A stretch of DNA of 64,000 nt from Leptospira semungkisensis. Lineage in GTDB: Bacteria > Spirochaetota > Leptospiria > Leptospirales > Leptospiraceae. The notes beneath the pieces are model-generated. The model saw only the letters and a list, made by a program, of their open reading frames with translations. It searched no databases and was not told the DNA's origin. This document shows positions 9,688 through 23,754 of this stretch, piece after piece. The stretch spans positions 744,001-808,000 of the forward strand of contig NZ_RQEP01000005.1 of assembly GCF_004770055.1 (NCBI RefSeq), read 5' to 3'. The number at the start of each line of letters is the position of its first letter. Positions within the stretch are counted from its first letter, which is position 1. Position numbers and translations under genes: made by a program.

Positions 9688-11612
9688 TTGGAGATCAGTC
9701 GCTTCATTCCTATCAGAGTTATATCGTCCGTCTGCTCCCTCTCCCCGGTAAAGTTTTTTATCTCTTTTACGATCGTATCTAGCATGCTCGGAAAGCTTTC
9801 TTTCTTTGCGGAATAAATGCAGTCATTCAGTCGATCCATTTCAAATAATCTTTCTTCCGGATCCATGGCTTCCCAAACCCCATCGGTGAACATTAAAAAG
9901 AAATCTCCTGGTTCTAAAGAGAATTCTCCCTTATTCTCAAAGCCGTCTATCTCCGCTTCAATTCCTAGGACTACTCCACCGGTTTGGATTTCTTGAATCC
10001 TATCTTCTTTCTTTCTGTAAATGAGAATGCTTCCTTGCCCTCCTCCACTGAATACGAAACGGTTTTCATTTCGATCCCAATGGATAATGGTTAGAGACAT
10101 GAAACGAGGAGACACGGAGTCCTTAAAATAATTCTGATATAGATACGTATTAACAGTTACTAGTATCTCCCAAGGAGAAGGATTCTTTCTTACGAGAGAA
10201 TGGATTACGGTTCGGACGGTAGCCATCACTATTCCTGCCGGAACTCCTTTGCCGCTCACATCTCCGATACAGATATAGGTTTCCTTGTTGGAAGGGTCTG
10301 TTATAAAATCATAATAGTCTCCTCCCACTCCGATCGCGGGAATCATGAGCCCGCCAAATTCGTATCCAGGTTGCATCGGCATTTTTCTAGGCAGCAGAGA
10401 TCTTTGCAGGTCTCTTGCAATTTCAATTTCCTTATCTAGCCTTTCTTTTTCGGCTCTTTGGTGGAATAAATGAAAGTTCTGAATAGATATGCCGGCTTGG
10501 ATCGCAAATGCGTTCAATACATCTATCTCTTCTGTGCTCCAATGAAGTGATTCATCTTTTGCAAGAAGGATCCAAATCTCAGAATTATCGGATCTAAGTA
10601 CAGGAAGGATCGCTAAATGTTTCTTACCATTTCCGAGAGTCTTCCACTCTTTTAAATTTGCGGAATCTATCTGGATTGCTGAATCGCCCGTTTGTTTTAA
10701 TACGGACCATTCTCCCTTTAAATGCACATTTAATTTTATCTCAGGAGCTCTTGGGCTTCCTGTTAACAGATGTCCTTCGATAATCTGATTCTTTCCTGTT
10801 TCGTCCGTTTTTCTCTCGAGAAGAGCAAACAAATCGCTTTCCGAAAATTCAGTTAAGGAGAGAAGAATGACCCGAAAGATCTCCGTTCTATATTTGAATC
10901 CTAAGCTGCTCAATTTTAAAGCGGCAGAATGAAGATTACGAAAATTCCTAGATTGGGTCTGAGATACTTCGAATAGAATCCTGTTCTTTAGTGTTGTTGC
11001 AAATTGACTCGCTATCAGTTCTAAAAAGTATCTATCCTTCTCCGCTTGGATTGGATCGTCCTTTTCGTAATCTACATTAATAAGTCCTAATACTTCCTTC
11101 TTGAGGTGGATTGGAACGCTGAGCTCCGATTCTACCTGATTCACTCTTCCGTATTGTCTGATCTGTTTGTGAGGTTGGTCCTTGAATCTATAATAAACTG
11201 ATTTGCAGGTCTCTATGCTTTGACCGAGAGGTCCGTTATCTTCTCCCTTTTTGATTTCCATTCGGAAGGCAAGTTTTTCTAAGGCGGGCCCTTTCTTATT
11301 CTTACATGATTTCACTAAGATCCGATCTAATCTAGGTTCATAAACCATCACTGAGATCCCAGGCAGATTCAGTTTTCTAAAGGCTAGATTCGTAAAGTCC
11401 TGCAACAGGTCATCTAGGTTGGGACTTGTATTGAATAAGGATAGGAATTCCAACAAGATCTCATTGGAAAGACTAGGAGCTTCAGGAGGTTTGGCCCGGT
11501 TTCTTTTTCTTTTTTCCAGGATCCATTCGCGGCCGCACGAGTTACAAAGGAATTTACCTTGTCCGTACTTGCCCTCAGGCTTATAAGATTCTCCGCAAAA
11601 TACGCAGGACAT
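9684..11612 (-). CDS. Zinc-ribbon, GAF and SpoIIE-type protein phosphatase
   Basis: A 642-residue cytoplasmic signalling protein with no membrane segment. A small zinc ribbon opens it (Cys3, Cys6, Cys23, Cys26). Two GAF-like regions follow at about 50-200 and 225-365. A PP2C/SpoIIE phosphatase domain covers about 390-640: LQRSLLPRKMP, VGGDYYDF, IGDVSGKGVPAGIVMA, MFTDGVWEAMD and TDDITLI. The metal-binding aspartates are all present, so it should dephosphorylate Ser/Thr targets, typically STAS-type anti-anti-sigma proteins; none is encoded nearby. Its stop overlaps the tilS start by four bases. It is divergent from the sigma-54 activator. Confidence 0.9.
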   Translation of the reverse strand: MSCVFCGESYKPEGKYGQGKFLCNSCGREWILEKRKRNRAKPPEAPSLSNEILLEFLSLFNTSPNLDDLLQDFTNLAFRKLNLPGISVMVYEPRLDRILVKSCKNKKGPALEKLAFRMEIKKGEDNGPLGQSIETCKSVYYRFKDQPHKQIRQYGRVNQVESELSVPIHLKKEVLGLINVDYEKDDPIQAEKDRYFLELIASQFATTLKNRILFEVSQTQSRNFRNLHSAALKLSSLGFKYRTEIFRVILLSLTEFSESDLFALLERKTDETGKNQIIEGHLLTGSPRAPEIKLNVHLKGEWSVLKQTGDSAIQIDSANLKEWKTLGNGKKHLAILPVLRSDNSEIWILLAKDESLHWSTEEIDVLNAFAIQAGISIQNFHLFHQRAEKERLDKEIEIARDLQRSLLPRKMPMQPGYEFGGLMIPAIGVGGDYYDFITDPSNKETYICIGDVSGKGVPAGIVMATVRTVIHSLVRKNPSPWEILVTVNTYLYQNYFKDSVSPRFMSLTIIHWDRNENRFVFSGGGQGSILIYRKKEDRIQEIQTGGVVLGIEAEIDGFENKGEFSLEPGDFFLMFTDGVWEAMDPEERLFEMDRLNDCIYSAKKESFPSMLDTIVKEIKNFTGEREQTDDITLIGMKRLISK

Positions 11613-11894
11613 CCGGAGAGAAAGGATACGGATATTCTGAAACTAGGAAAGATGTTTTTCTCTCTTTCTTTCACAAATCAGTAAATTCTCGCGAGTTTCC
11701 GAACCATTTCGAAGCTGGAATCTCTTCTAAATCATATTCTAGAAAAATTCATGTATAGAATTTCGAAGCCTGTTATTGTCTGATTAAGCAGAATTATCAA
11801 GATTTGCTTCTCTCGCTGAAAAGAAAGCTAAGTGCTCGAATTTTAGGTTTTTTCCTTGACCGCAAAATCATCAATTAGCATTTTTTTTAAGCAG

Positions 11895-13993
<2,099 letters not shown>

Positions 13994-13997
<4 letters not shown>

Positions 13998-14389
13998 GAG
14001 AGTTTCGTCTGCCAGTGCTGGTCGAATTCTTTATAATTGCAGGTTAGCTCTTCGTCCTTTAGGATCTTGCGGACTGCTCTGTCTCTTCCTGCAGGATTAC
14101 TGGAACCGCTAACTCCCGTTTTATCTTCGAGAGTGTTTGCATGGTCGCTATGGTTCATAAAGCGGGAATTATCTACGCAGAAGTACCATTGTTCTTCAAA
14201 TAGATAAGAATACGTGTGGATTAGAACTCGCAAACGTTCAGGCAACGCTTCTACTTCTTGCTGGGTAAGGATCCAAACCGTTTTAGGATGAAACTCCCAA
14301 ATCAGTTCTCCTTCTTCTATATCTCTTCCGGCAAAAACGCCTAAGCCTCCGATAGGAGAGTCGGCTACGTAAGTTGGTACTTTCAGCAT
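13994..14389 (-). CDS. Small SET-domain protein, putative lysine methyltransferase
   Basis: A 131-residue protein that is almost only a SET domain. [16 protein letters not shown] at about 15-30 is the N-terminal SET strand, [11 protein letters not shown] contains the NHS pseudoknot motif at 79-81, and [13 protein letters not shown] at 111-123 is the C-terminal ELTxDY-type motif with Asn in place of Asp. SET enzymes transfer methyl groups from SAM to lysines; bacterial members act on ribosomal or other proteins. The substrate is unknown. I chose the ATG at 14389; a TTG at 14419 adds ten residues. The gene is not clearly in an operon with the ABC transporter upstream. Confidence 0.8.
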
Positions 14390-14451
14390 ACTAAACGAAA
14401 AAAAAGGGAGGGAATCCAAATTGCAAGAATTTGATTCCGATCCTTTTGATT

Positions 14452-16326
14452 TTATAGAGCGATTGCCGGAGGATTGTAGGAATCGTTTTCAGGAGAATGG
14501 TGAGGTTCTAAATTCCCATTCTTTAACACGAGGACTTGGTCTGCGGCATGCAATCCTGTCAGTCTATGTGTAACAGATACTATCGTTCTTCCTTCTCTTA
14601 ACTTTTGAAGTGTTTTCAAGATCCGAGCCTCAGTGATCGGATCCAGAGCCGATGTAGCCTCATCCAAAAGAAGAATCTGAGGATTGCGCACCAATGCTCT
14701 TGCGAGAGCTATCCTTTGTTTTTCTCCGCCGGAAAGTTTGGAGCCTTTGTCCCCAACGACAGTTTCATAACCATCAGGAAGTCCGGAAATGAATTCGTGG
14801 ATCTCCGCCAATTTCGCTGCTTCGATCGCTTCTTCTGGAGTTGCATCCGGGCGGCCCATGCGAATATTTTCTAAAATGCTAGTATGGAATAAGAAAGTAT
14901 CTTGGAATACGATTCCTATCATAGAATGCAATGCTTGCAATCTGATCTTCTCTAGATCGATCCCGTCGAAGCTGATCTTTCCTTGGTTTGGTTCTACCAT
15001 TCCTAAGATCAATTTGAAGATGGTACTCTTTCCGGATCCGCTAGAACCCAATATGACAGTATAGCTTCCCTTTTTGATCTCTAGATTGACTCCGTTTAGA
15101 TTCTTATTTCTACCTTTATAACGGAAATGTAAATCTTCTAAGCGAATAGAACCCATAAGTTCTGAAGGAGCGTACGGTCTCTCACTATCCGTTTCGAAAG
15201 CGGGAGTTCTTAAGATTTCCAAAATACGTTTCGCTGAACCGCTTGCCTGGTTCATTGTAGGAAAATACTGAGAAACATAAAGTAGAGAGTAGGATAAATT
15301 CAAGAATGGAGGAAGAAATGCCGCCAAGGCTCCCACGCTCACCATTCCATGGAATGCAAACCAAGCTCCTGCGATCAGAAGTACCGCTTGGAGCAATAGG
15401 ATTCCCCCGGAAGCAGAACGTTCCAAATAAGAGTTTGTTAACCCCAATCTCATGGAAACATGAAATAGCTTCTCGCAATTGCCTTTGAATTTTTCCCAGA
15501 ATGCTTGGTCCAGATCGTAGACTCGGATCAGATTTTGCGCGGAAACAGATTCTTCTACAGCATTTAGAACTTTGGCTTCTTCTATCTTTCTCTCATAACT
15601 TGCAGTCGTTGATCTCTTAGAAAAGAAGACCGGTCCCAAGAATGTGATCGGCCAGATCAGAGTGGCAATGGCGCCTAACTTCCAGTCCAATGCAAATAAT
15701 AAGGCGGTTCCAAAAATCGCTTCGAGTAGAGGAGAGATTCCCCAGGGAATAGAGGCAAGTACTGCGTTTTCGAGAGCAGTCAGATCGGTAGAGAAGCGAG
15801 AGAGTATATCTCCCATTCTAGTATTTGCATAAAAGTCCAGATTCACTCTTTGGAGATGGATAAAGAGTTCTTCTCTCATATCACGAACGGCTCGAGCAGA
15901 GACCCAATTGTATAAATAATCTCTAATTGTTCCTGCAATAGTGATCAGGATGGTTCCAGCGATCAAGAGGGCACCAGTAATGTAGAGAACAGCCTCATTC
16001 TTGCCGATCAATGCTTCATCGATCAAAAACTTAAAAGAGAAAGGAATCGCAGAATAAACGATGATTTCGGTTAAAAGTAGGCCAATGATAATGCTGACGC
16101 GGCCCTTATAATTTTTGAAGTATCTGGCTAAACCAAGTAAAATGAGGAAAGGCGACTCCGAAGAAGGTTCAGAACCCACTAAACCTGTCCCTAAAGAGGA
16201 GGAATAGGATCCTCTGGCTGCTTGGCTACCGGGTGGCACCTTAGGCCCGGAAGCTTTTGCGTTTGAATAGGTCGCTTGATTTTTACCGAGTTTAAAGCCT
16301 TCGGTGAATTTCTGTTTATTTGTCAT
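14452..16326 (-). CDS. ABC exporter with fused membrane and ATPase domains (MsbA/MdlB type)
   Basis: A half-size exporter of about 624 residues. A Ser/Gly/Pro-rich cytoplasmic tail of about 70 residues precedes six membrane helices (about 85-370; for example [20 protein letters not shown]). The ATPase domain has Walker [13 protein letters not shown]-loop FQDTFLF, signature [15 protein letters not shown] and Walker [13 protein letters not shown], with H-loop THR. It should act as a homodimer; the cargo may be lipid or drug. The long polar tail is unusual. A GTG at 16413 would lengthen it by 29 residues; I prefer the ATG at 16326 but the start is uncertain. Confidence 0.88.
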   Translation of the reverse strand: MTNKQKFTEGFKLGKNQATYSNAKASGPKVPPGSQAARGSYSSSLGTGLVGSEPSSESPFLILLGLARYFKNYKGRVSIIIGLLLTEIIVYSAIPFSFKFLIDEALIGKNEAVLYITGALLIAGTILITIAGTIRDYLYNWVSARAVRDMREELFIHLQRVNLDFYANTRMGDILSRFSTDLTALENAVLASIPWGISPLLEAIFGTALLFALDWKLGAIATLIWPITFLGPVFFSKRSTTASYERKIEEAKVLNAVEESVSAQNLIRVYDLDQAFWEKFKGNCEKLFHVSMRLGLTNSYLERSASGGILLLQAVLLIAGAWFAFHGMVSVGALAAFLPPFLNLSYSLLYVSQYFPTMNQASGSAKRILEILRTPAFETDSERPYAPSELMGSIRLEDLHFRYKGRNKNLNGVNLEIKKGSYTVILGSSGSGKSTIFKLILGMVEPNQGKISFDGIDLEKIRLQALHSMIGIVFQDTFLFHTSILENIRMGRPDATPEEAIEAAKLAEIHEFISGLPDGYETVVGDKGSKLSGGEKQRIALARALVRNPQILLLDEATSALDPITEARILKTLQKLREGRTIVSVTHRLTGLHAADQVLVLKNGNLEPHHSPENDSYNPPAIAL

Positions 16327-16603
16327 ACATGTTTCCCATTTGAATCCCTTGCGGGAGAGGGAGCTCTGTTTTTTAGGAAAGATTTTTCCGTTATTTCCCA
16401 ATATATCCGACACCCCTTCCCGCGTATATCCGGTAGTGGGCGATTTTACTTAAACTTCTGTCTCATTGAGGAAAAATTTTAGGAGACAGAATACGGAAAA
16501 AGGAGCTACTACTCTTTTAGACTCGCAAAAACATTTGCTTAGAATGCTTGTTTTTGGATGCTTATATCCGGTCTTATTGTAGGCTTTGTAGGAAAGCGGA
16601 ACC

Positions 16604-17215
16604 ATGATTGAATTTAACTACAAAGAAGAATACGGGATTTATAGGGTCACCTTAAAGACCTCCGAAACTGCTCCAGGAACCTTGCATAAAATGGTAAAGG
16701 CAATGTTCTTTATGGGCTTCGAGATCCTTTCAGGCGATATCCGTACGATCAAAGAAGGTGATTCTTTGGTGAGTTACGACGAGTTTCTGCTCAGATCTTC
16801 CGAGACGGATTCCAAGATCAAAGCTTCTAAATTGGGTGTCCTTATGTCTTCGGTCTTCTCCGATGAGAATGCATTAGAAGAAATGATCCAAACCTCAAGT
16901 GAAATAGATATTCGAAACACATTTTACTTAGGACAGGATTCTCAACTGGAGTTCGAGGACGTGCCGGAAAGTTCGGCTACAAAATTTTATCTCGAAGCTC
17001 CCGACAGAAAGGGACTACTCTACTTCGTAACCGGAGTTCTCAAAGATTTGGGGATCAATATCCTCTCCGGTGAAGTCCGAACTGACGGAAAATCCTTAAA
17101 GGCTCAAGACACTTTTCTTCTAACCGACTCCCGTACAGGCGCCGGATTTGCAGGAAGTTCAGTCGAAGAAAGGATCCGAAGATATATTCTGCAAAGCAGT
17201 TTGAACCAAGTTTGA
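16604..17215 (+). CDS. Tandem ACT-domain protein
   Basis: A 203-residue protein made of two ACT-like beta-alpha-beta units, at about 10-90 and 125-200. Each has the pattern of a ligand-binding edge with glycine ([20 protein letters not shown] and [20 protein letters not shown]) followed by ILSGDIRT or ILSGEVRT. The arrangement resembles the C-terminus of GlnD-type uridylyltransferases, but no catalytic domain is attached. It probably senses an amino acid and acts on a partner. The ATG at 16604 has GGAAAG upstream. It lies ahead of the two HD-GYP-like genes on the same strand, 124 bases away. Confidence 0.8.
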   Translation: MIEFNYKEEYGIYRVTLKTSETAPGTLHKMVKAMFFMGFEILSGDIRTIKEGDSLVSYDEFLLRSSETDSKIKASKLGVLMSSVFSDENALEEMIQTSSEIDIRNTFYLGQDSQLEFEDVPESSATKFYLEAPDRKGLLYFVTGVLKDLGINILSGEVRTDGKSLKAQDTFLLTDSRTGAGFAGSSVEERIRRYILQSSLNQV

Positions 17216-17339
17216 TCGAATCGATTTACTACGTCCAAAGTATTATTAATCGATAAAAATCGATTTATCGGCTGCTCGAATCGAGTATGATTTGAGAATT
17301 ACAGGCCGATAATATAGTAGGAGATCCTTCCGCCTAACG

Positions 17340-18836
17340 ATGGACGCAGCCAGAGATTTACAGAAATTCGATTTTACGGAAGAAGTGATCCAACATTTCC
17401 GTGAGAACCGAATCATTCCGGTAGACTTTTATAATAAGCACGGACAGATCCTCATTCATAAAAAAGATATGGCGACTGGCGACGATATCAATCGTCTCCA
17501 AAAATTTGAGAAGCAAGGTATCTATTTTCTAAGCGCTGAGATAGCAAAGATACATCCGGGCAGCGGAAAAAAGAATTCTTCCTTAGATCCTTCTTTCGAT
17601 AAACTGATCAACCCTACATTGACTTTGGATCTATCCAAAGGGGCTGCGGATATTCTTTCCGAGATCAAAAAGTTCCCTTTGAATGGAGATCATGTAAAAG
17701 AGATCAACAAATCCATTAACGCAGTACTAGACGATTTTAAATCTTCTCCAAACATGGAGACCGGTTTAGTGAATATTATCGAGGTCATGAAGAATGCGGG
17801 AATGCCCGTAGACTCCGAAGTGCTAACTAAGAGAACTGTGATCGCAATGGCTCTCAAGGTTCGGGCCGCTAAAGTGTTCACCAAAGTGGACATGGAACAG
17901 AAGAAAGCGGAGCAGATGAATCTGATGATGGCTTCTTATCTTGCGGATATAGGCTATACTCAGATGAAGATCCCGACTCATGCGAATCTAAGGCCCGAAG
18001 AGTTGGAATATATCAAGAACCATCCTATTATCAGTTATCTGATGATCGCAAACATTCCTGAGATCGAGGATCCGGTTAAATCTGTAGTGCTCAACCACCA
18101 TAGGCCTCATCGCGGAGAAGGAATGAATAATAACTATCCGCAAACTAAGCCATTGGTGCAAAAGCTTCAAAGTTATAGAGAGAAATACAAGGATGATTTC
18201 CGTAAGAACCTGTTAGCTACTGATATCCAAAAACAGGTTAAGAGTATTCTCACTAACTCGATCTCTTACGAGGACATCGGAATACTTTCAATTGCGGGAG
18301 AATTTGCTTCTCTCACTACTCCTCAGCCTTGGAGGGAACCGATGGAAGCCCTTAAGGCAATGAAGCTTATCTTAAATAACAGCTTTTTTGCATATAATGA
18401 AAAAACGTTGAAGGACTTCTTCGATCACGTAGGGCTATCTCTCTGCGATAACCAACCTTTTATCAAAGTTGGGGATTATGTGATCGTGGCGTCTCAGGAT
18501 TCGAACCGAAAAGTATTCTTCGAGATTTGTGTAATCAAAGAGTCACATAAGAATTCCATCCGACCTATGCTAGAAAGGATAGGAACCGTTAGACCTAAGT
18601 TTGCAAATAACGGTAAGATCCGGATCTCCGGCTTCGAAATGGACAGTCTGAACATAGATAGAAGAAGAGCAGTTTTCAACTTAGAAAGGAACGCAGACCC
18701 TCGACGAATTATTTATCTGGTAGACGAAGGTTTGGATCCTGAATTTTACGATTCTTTGGATCGAGTCGTTAGAGAAACCTATCCCTCTAGGACTTCCTCT
18801 GATTCGGATTCTCCCTCGAAAGCGGGAGTTTCTTGA
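17340..18836 (+). CDS. Degenerate HD-GYP-like protein, copy 1
   Basis: A 498-residue cytoplasmic protein. The N-terminal part ([18 protein letters not shown] at about 26-43) resembles the module that precedes HD-GYP domains. An HD-GYP-like fold follows at about 155-350, but key residues are altered: the HD pair is replaced ([14 protein letters not shown] at 199-212), KNHP at 226-229 is kept, and the HHE...GYP region reads [16 protein letters not shown] at 252-267. The C-terminal part ([17 protein letters not shown]) matches the end of the HD-GYP fold. Phosphodiesterase activity on c-di-GMP is doubtful. It is followed after 141 bases by a close paralogue. Confidence 0.75.
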   Translation: MDAARDLQKFDFTEEVIQHFRENRIIPVDFYNKHGQILIHKKDMATGDDINRLQKFEKQGIYFLSAEIAKIHPGSGKKNSSLDPSFDKLINPTLTLDLSKGAADILSEIKKFPLNGDHVKEINKSINAVLDDFKSSPNMETGLVNIIEVMKNAGMPVDSEVLTKRTVIAMALKVRAAKVFTKVDMEQKKAEQMNLMMASYLADIGYTQMKIPTHANLRPEELEYIKNHPIISYLMIANIPEIEDPVKSVVLNHHRPHRGEGMNNNYPQTKPLVQKLQSYREKYKDDFRKNLLATDIQKQVKSILTNSISYEDIGILSIAGEFASLTTPQPWREPMEALKAMKLILNNSFFAYNEKTLKDFFDHVGLSLCDNQPFIKVGDYVIVASQDSNRKVFFEICVIKESHKNSIRPMLERIGTVRPKFANNGKIRISGFEMDSLNIDRRRAVFNLERNADPRRIIYLVDEGLDPEFYDSLDRVVRETYPSRTSSDSDSPSKAGVS

Positions 18837-18977
18837 CGGTTTGCCACAATTAAGGAAATTTATTCTTGCCGGTACTTTGGCATTCTCCTTTTCTTAGTCT
18901 CATACCTATATCTTACTTAAACGTTATATACTTAGGGCTTACTTCTCTGGCCCCATGGTAATACGTGCGGATTTTCT

Positions 18978-20462
18978 ATGGCAAGTAACTCAGGACCACA
19001 AGATCCATTAAAGCTCGAGCGTTTCGAGTTCAATGCAGACGTTATTCGCCAATTCAAAGAAAGCCAAATGATACCCGTGGATTTCTATAATAAGAACGGG
19101 CAGATCTTAATTCATAGAAAAGATAACGCCACTGACGCTGATATCAGCAAGCTTCAGAAATTCGAATTGCAAGGGATTTATTTCCTTCTCTCAGAAAGAC
19201 ATAAAGTAACCGTAAATGTAGAGCACCCGGATGCGGTGAATGGTCGCAAGGTTTCTTATATTAAGTTAGTGAATCCGGATCTTACGATCCAGATGGCAAA
19301 ACAGGCTTCCGAATTACTAAAAGATCTTCGTGATTATCCTTTGAACGGAAATCATGTGAAGAATGTTGCAAAAGCGATCGATTCCATCCTGGATGATTTT
19401 GCAAACAGTCAGGATGTAGAGCTTGGGCTCGTGAATGTGATCGAAGTCATGAAGTCTGCAGGTGTAGAAACTGACTCCGAAATATTGACAAAACGCACTG
19501 TTATCTCAATGGCAATGAAGTTGAGAAGTTTGAAGGCGATTTCTCTTAAGGATGCCGAGAGCTCTAAGGCGCAACAACTGAATTTGATGATGGCTGCTTA
19601 TATGGTAGATATAGGCAAGGCTAGAATGAAATTCCCTGCTCATGGAAATTTGAGCAAAGAAGAATTCGAATATGTCAAGAATCATCCAGTTATCAGCTAC
19701 TTGATGATCGGAAATCTTCCTTCTATCCAAACTCAAGTAAAGACTTCGGTTCTGAACAGTCATAGACCCTATCGAGGAGAAGGACTGAATAATAATTATC
19801 CTTCTACTACGTTTTTAACCCAAAGACTGAACGAATATTATGAAAAGTACAAGGATGATCCTACCCGAACTGTTCTAGTTGATGATCTGCAAAAGCAGCT
19901 TCATATTCTGCAAAGCAATTCTTATAGCGAAGATGATCCTGCAATTATTTCCATTTCCGGAGAGTTTGCATCTTTGAGTTCTGCTCAACATTGGAGACCT
20001 GCATATTCGCCGATCACTGCAATGAAGCTGATCTTAAACAATAGCTTCTTCTCTTACAATGAGAGAGTGGTTAAGGAATTCTTCGACTTCATGGCATTGA
20101 GTCTTTGTGAGAACAAGAGCGTGTTGAACGTGGGAGATTATGTGATTGTGGTTTCTACGGATTCTCAACATAAGATCCACTTCGAGACCTGCATTATTCG
20201 AGAGATCAATCGCAATCAGACCCGTCCTCTTCTGGAGAGAGTGGGAACGATTCGACCAATCTTCTCCAATTCCGGAAAGATCAAAATTGCGGGTTATGAT
20301 CGTAAGACATTCCGTCCAGATAGAAGAAAGGCTGTATTCAATCTCTCCAATACAGTGGATCCGCGAAGAGTGATCTATGCGATCGATCCTGAATTGGATC
20401 CGCCTTTATTCGACTTGATCGACAAGAATCATCGTCAGACGGCTCCGAAATCTGTCGCGTAA
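18978..20462 (+). CDS. Degenerate HD-GYP-like protein, copy 2
   Basis: A 494-residue paralogue of the preceding gene, alike along its whole length. The same sites are altered, and more: [14 protein letters not shown] replaces the HDIGK segment (DIGK kept, first His missing), and [16 protein letters not shown] loses one His of the HH pair that copy 1 keeps. The N-terminal [18 protein letters not shown] and the C-terminal [20 protein letters not shown] match copy 1. This suggests an old tandem duplication with divergent ligand or metal sites. It may bind rather than cut a nucleotide. The ATG at 18978 was chosen. aroC follows 73 bases on. Confidence 0.75.
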   Translation: MASNSGPQDPLKLERFEFNADVIRQFKESQMIPVDFYNKNGQILIHRKDNATDADISKLQKFELQGIYFLLSERHKVTVNVEHPDAVNGRKVSYIKLVNPDLTIQMAKQASELLKDLRDYPLNGNHVKNVAKAIDSILDDFANSQDVELGLVNVIEVMKSAGVETDSEILTKRTVISMAMKLRSLKAISLKDAESSKAQQLNLMMAAYMVDIGKARMKFPAHGNLSKEEFEYVKNHPVISYLMIGNLPSIQTQVKTSVLNSHRPYRGEGLNNNYPSTTFLTQRLNEYYEKYKDDPTRTVLVDDLQKQLHILQSNSYSEDDPAIISISGEFASLSSAQHWRPAYSPITAMKLILNNSFFSYNERVVKEFFDFMALSLCENKSVLNVGDYVIVVSTDSQHKIHFETCIIREINRNQTRPLLERVGTIRPIFSNSGKIKIAGYDRKTFRPDRRKAVFNLSNTVDPRRVIYAIDPELDPPLFDLIDKNHRQTAPKSVA

Positions 20463-20535
20463 GCTTTCGGCTTTTCCTTCTTTCAAGACGAATCCTACTT
20501 TCTTCCCCTGCTAGTGTCCTGTTTTCTGGTACTGT

Positions 20536-21681
20536 ATGCCTTCCAGCTGGGGTAAAATATTCAAAGTCAGTACGTTTGGAGAATCTCACGGTGAAGCCGT
20601 GGGCGTTGTGGTCGAAGGAGTTCCTGCAGGAATTCCCATCCGTTTGGAGGAGATCCAAAAGGATCTAAGCCGAAGAAGACCAGGCCAAAGTAAACTTACC
20701 ACTCCCAGAGACGAATCGGATACAGTCCAAGTCCTCTCCGGAGTATTCGAAGGCAAGACGATCGGTAGCCCGATTGCTCTCGTGGTTCATAACCAGAACA
20801 CGATTTCCAAAGATTACGAAAATCTAAGAGAAACCTTTCGTCCTTCTCATGCAGATTATACATACCAAGCCAAGTACGGTTTTCGCGCTCACGTAGGTGG
20901 GGGAAGGTCCTCCGTTCGAGAGACGATTGCTCGTGTCGCTGCCGGCGCAATTGCAAGAATGATCTTAGAAGATGATTTCGGGATCAAGACCGTAGCTTGG
21001 GTCGACACGATCGGAAAGATCGCTTCGGACTTACCTGAAAGTAAGTTTCCCCGCACTAGAGAAGAAGTCGATGTAAACGAAGTCCGTTGCCCGGATATCG
21101 CCGCTGCGGAAAAAATGAGAGCCCTGATTCTAGAAATGAAAGAAGCAGGAGATAGCGTTGGGGGAATTATCCGCTGCGCTTCCTACAATCTTCCTCCTGG
21201 ACTCGGCGATCCTGTGTATGATAAATTGGATGGGGATTTGGCTAAGGCGATCCTTTCTATCCCAGCTTGCAAAGGTTTCGAAGTGGGCTCCGGATTTTCC
21301 GGAACTCTTTTGACCGGAAGCTCTCATAACGACGAATTTTATATGGAAGAAGGAACCGGAAGGGTGCGTACGAAAACGAATCATTCCGGAGGATTGCAAG
21401 GAGGGATCTCCAACGGAGAAACTCTGACGGTCCGAGCCGCTTTCAAACCTACTTCTACCATTTTCAAGAAACAGAATACGGTCAGTATCGACGGAAAAGA
21501 CACCGTCCTGGAAGCAAAGGGTCGTCACGATCCTTGTGTACTTCCCCGAGCAGTTCCCATTGTGGAAGCCGCTGTGAACTTGATTCTAGTAGACGCATAT
21601 CTCTACCAAAGAGCTATGAATCCTCTCTGGTTCCAAAAATGGGCCAAGGTTCCGGACTATTACCGGGATTTAAAACTCTGA
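20536..21681 (+). CDS. aroC: Chorismate synthase
   Basis: AroC converts 5-enolpyruvylshikimate-3-phosphate to chorismate, the last shared step of aromatic amino-acid synthesis, using reduced FMN. The 381-residue length fits. Signatures are [10 protein letters not shown] at 14-23, the phosphate-binding RRRPGQ at 46-51, [20 protein letters not shown] at about 120-139 and [17 protein letters not shown] near the end. The ATG at 20536 starts the conserved [17 protein letters not shown]. It has no aromatic-pathway neighbour here. Confidence 0.97.
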   Translation: MPSSWGKIFKVSTFGESHGEAVGVVVEGVPAGIPIRLEEIQKDLSRRRPGQSKLTTPRDESDTVQVLSGVFEGKTIGSPIALVVHNQNTISKDYENLRETFRPSHADYTYQAKYGFRAHVGGGRSSVRETIARVAAGAIARMILEDDFGIKTVAWVDTIGKIASDLPESKFPRTREEVDVNEVRCPDIAAAEKMRALILEMKEAGDSVGGIIRCASYNLPPGLGDPVYDKLDGDLAKAILSIPACKGFEVGSGFSGTLLTGSSHNDEFYMEEGTGRVRTKTNHSGGLQGGISNGETLTVRAAFKPTSTIFKKQNTVSIDGKDTVLEAKGRHDPCVLPRAVPIVEAAVNLILVDAYLYQRAMNPLWFQKWAKVPDYYRDLKL

Positions 21682-21785
21682 CATTCCGCAAAACCCTGCC
21701 GATCTAGAAACGGGTTGCCAACTTGGAATAGTACGTTTCAATTGAGATTACGCGCCTGGCTCTTTTTGAGAAAACGGAGGTTCGA

Positions 21786-23240
21786 GTGGTCAAGATAAAG
21801 ATAGACGGGATCGAATACGAGGTCGACGAGAAGAAGAATTTAATATCCGCAGCCAAAGATGCGGGTGTAGATATTCCCTTCTTCTGCTATCATCCAAAAT
21901 TATCAGTAGTCGGCATGTGTCGCATGTGCCTTATCGAAATAGAAGGCGTACCTCGTTTGCAGGTAGCCTGCAATACTAAGGTTACGGAAGGACTTTCTAT
22001 CGTAACTAAGAGCGATCGAGTCAAAGAAGCTCGAGAGGGAACAATGGAGTTCCTTCTTGCAAATCACCCTCTGGACTGCCCTGTCTGCGATAAGGCGGGA
22101 GAATGCCAGCTCCAAGACAATTCCTTCAAAGAAGGAAAAGGCAATTCCAGATTCACATTAGAGAAACGAAATATTCCTCAGGAAGAGATCGGAACAAATC
22201 TGATCATCAATCACAATCGATGTATTGTTTGTTATAGATGCGTTCGTTTCGAAGAAGAGATGGTGGGAGAATCCAACCTGGGTCTCTTTGAAAGAGGATA
22301 TCATTCCATTATCGGTCTCGCAAAAGACCAACCGATCCAGCATAATTACCAAGGTGCTCTCGCAGATATCTGTCCAGTAGGAGCATTATTAAATAATAAA
22401 ACTCTCTTTAAGTCCAGGGTTTGGTGGTACAAGTCCGAAGAATCCGTTTGTCCAGGTTGTAGCAACGGATGTAAGACATTCACAAACGTAAGAGACAACA
22501 AGATGTATCGCTATATGCCTCGTATCGACGAGGAGAAGGATCAATATTTCCTTTGTGATCAAGGTAGATTCGAAGTCGATTGGTTGAATACAAACAGGCT
22601 CTTCGCCTATCATAAAGATGGAGAGGCGAGTGTGAGTTCTCTGGTTCTGGATGAGATCTCCGATAGGATTCTTAGCGCGAAAAAGATCGCAGTGATCGGT
22701 GGAGCTCATGAATCTAACGAAAATCTAAAATCGATTCATGAATCTCTGACGCAATTCGGAGTTCCTTTCGTGATCGAAGGAAGAGTTTCTTCGGAGCAAT
22801 ACAAAGAGCCGGAACAGATCGATTTCCAACTTACCACAGATAAGAGACCGAACACAAGGGGCGTAGTAGATTCTGGCTTTGTTTCGGGCGAAGGGATCGA
22901 GTCTCTGCGTTCTTCTATCGCAAAAGGTGATTATGATCTAGTCTTTGTGATAAAAGAAAAAGCTGGAGAAATAGTTTCCGGTATTCGTTCAGAATCCGTG
23001 GTATTATTAGAAACGAACAAAACGGAAGAAGTTTCAAAGATGAAATATTCCCTGCCTATCAAAGCATATTCCGAGCAAAGCGGAAGCTTTACGAATAAGA
23101 AGGGTTGGGTACAGAATTTTAATCGTTCAATGGAAGCACCGAAAGGCTTATTGAGTTCCGGAGAGATCTTCCAAACATTAGCGAAGAAGATTGGAGAACT
23201 TCGTTCCAATCCGAGAGAGGCAGCAATTGGGAACCGTTAA
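21786..23240 (+). CDS. nuoG: NADH-quinone oxidoreductase subunit G, short form
   Basis: NuoG carries iron-sulfur clusters of complex I. The 2Fe-2S ligands are Cys34, Cys45, Cys48 and Cys62. [14 protein letters not shown] at 94-107 gives the His/Cys-ligated cluster N5, NRCIVCYRC with a later CPVG gives a 4Fe-4S site, and [10 protein letters not shown] starts the N7-like or molybdopterin-type region. At 484 residues it is well below most NuoG proteins, which keep a long molybdopterin-like C-terminal domain; here only a vestige remains. The GTG at 21786 has GGAGG five bases upstream. It overlaps nuoI; other nuo genes are not in the window. Confidence 0.88.
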   Translation: MVKIKIDGIEYEVDEKKNLISAAKDAGVDIPFFCYHPKLSVVGMCRMCLIEIEGVPRLQVACNTKVTEGLSIVTKSDRVKEAREGTMEFLLANHPLDCPVCDKAGECQLQDNSFKEGKGNSRFTLEKRNIPQEEIGTNLIINHNRCIVCYRCVRFEEEMVGESNLGLFERGYHSIIGLAKDQPIQHNYQGALADICPVGALLNNKTLFKSRVWWYKSEESVCPGCSNGCKTFTNVRDNKMYRYMPRIDEEKDQYFLCDQGRFEVDWLNTNRLFAYHKDGEASVSSLVLDEISDRILSAKKIAVIGGAHESNENLKSIHESLTQFGVPFVIEGRVSSEQYKEPEQIDFQLTTDKRPNTRGVVDSGFVSGEGIESLRSSIAKGDYDLVFVIKEKAGEIVSGIRSESVVLLETNKTEEVSKMKYSLPIKAYSEQSGSFTNKKGWVQNFNRSMEAPKGLLSSGEIFQTLAKKIGELRSNPREAAIGNR

Positions 23241-23754
23241 CGTAATCAACGTAGCCAAAAAGCATAAGCTGGCTTGGTATCAAAAATTATATTCTTATTC
23301 TATCGGAAAGGGTCTTTGGATCACTCTGAAGCACTTTATAAAAGCTGCATTCTTGAGGGGAGCAGTGACTCTAGAGTTTCCTGAAAAGAGAAGAAAATAC
23401 TCCACTCGTTTCCGCGGAATGCATACCATGAAAAGGGATGAGCAGGGGAGAGAAAGATGCACTAGCTGTTTTTGCTGTATGTGGATCTGTCCTGCTGATG
23501 CAATCAAGATCGAAGCGGGTCATGTGACTCCTGAGATCCAGCATCTTCATCCGGAAGATAAGTATGCAAAGAAATTCGAGATAGATCTTCTCCGTTGCAT
23601 ATTTTGCGGAATGTGCGAGGAAGCTTGTCCAAAGGGAGCGATTTACTTGGACGGGCCGGCTGAGATGGCCGCAGACAATCGAGAGGACTTGATCCTCACG
23701 AAAGAAAGAATGATGCAAAAGGCCGGTGGCCCTATCTTAGGCGAGCGGGTTTAA
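23227..23754 (+). CDS. nuoI: NADH-quinone oxidoreductase subunit I
   Basis: NuoI is the two-cluster ferredoxin-like arm subunit of complex I (N6a and N6b). Two 4Fe-4S motifs are clear: [12 protein letters not shown] and [12 protein letters not shown], in the usual order, with [18 protein letters not shown] before the first. I chose the TTG at 23227, which has GAGAGG six bases upstream and gives about 175 residues; an earlier TTG at 23191 would lengthen it by 12. It overlaps the nuoG stop by 14 bases, so the two should be translationally coupled. The stop codon lies inside a GC-rich inverted repeat (23745-23761). Confidence 0.92.
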   Translation: MGTVNVINVAKKHKLAWYQKLYSYSIGKGLWITLKHFIKAAFLRGAVTLEFPEKRRKYSTRFRGMHTMKRDEQGRERCTSCFCCMWICPADAIKIEAGHVTPEIQHLHPEDKYAKKFEIDLLRCIFCGMCEEACPKGAIYLDGPAEMAADNREDLILTKERMMQKAGGPILGERV

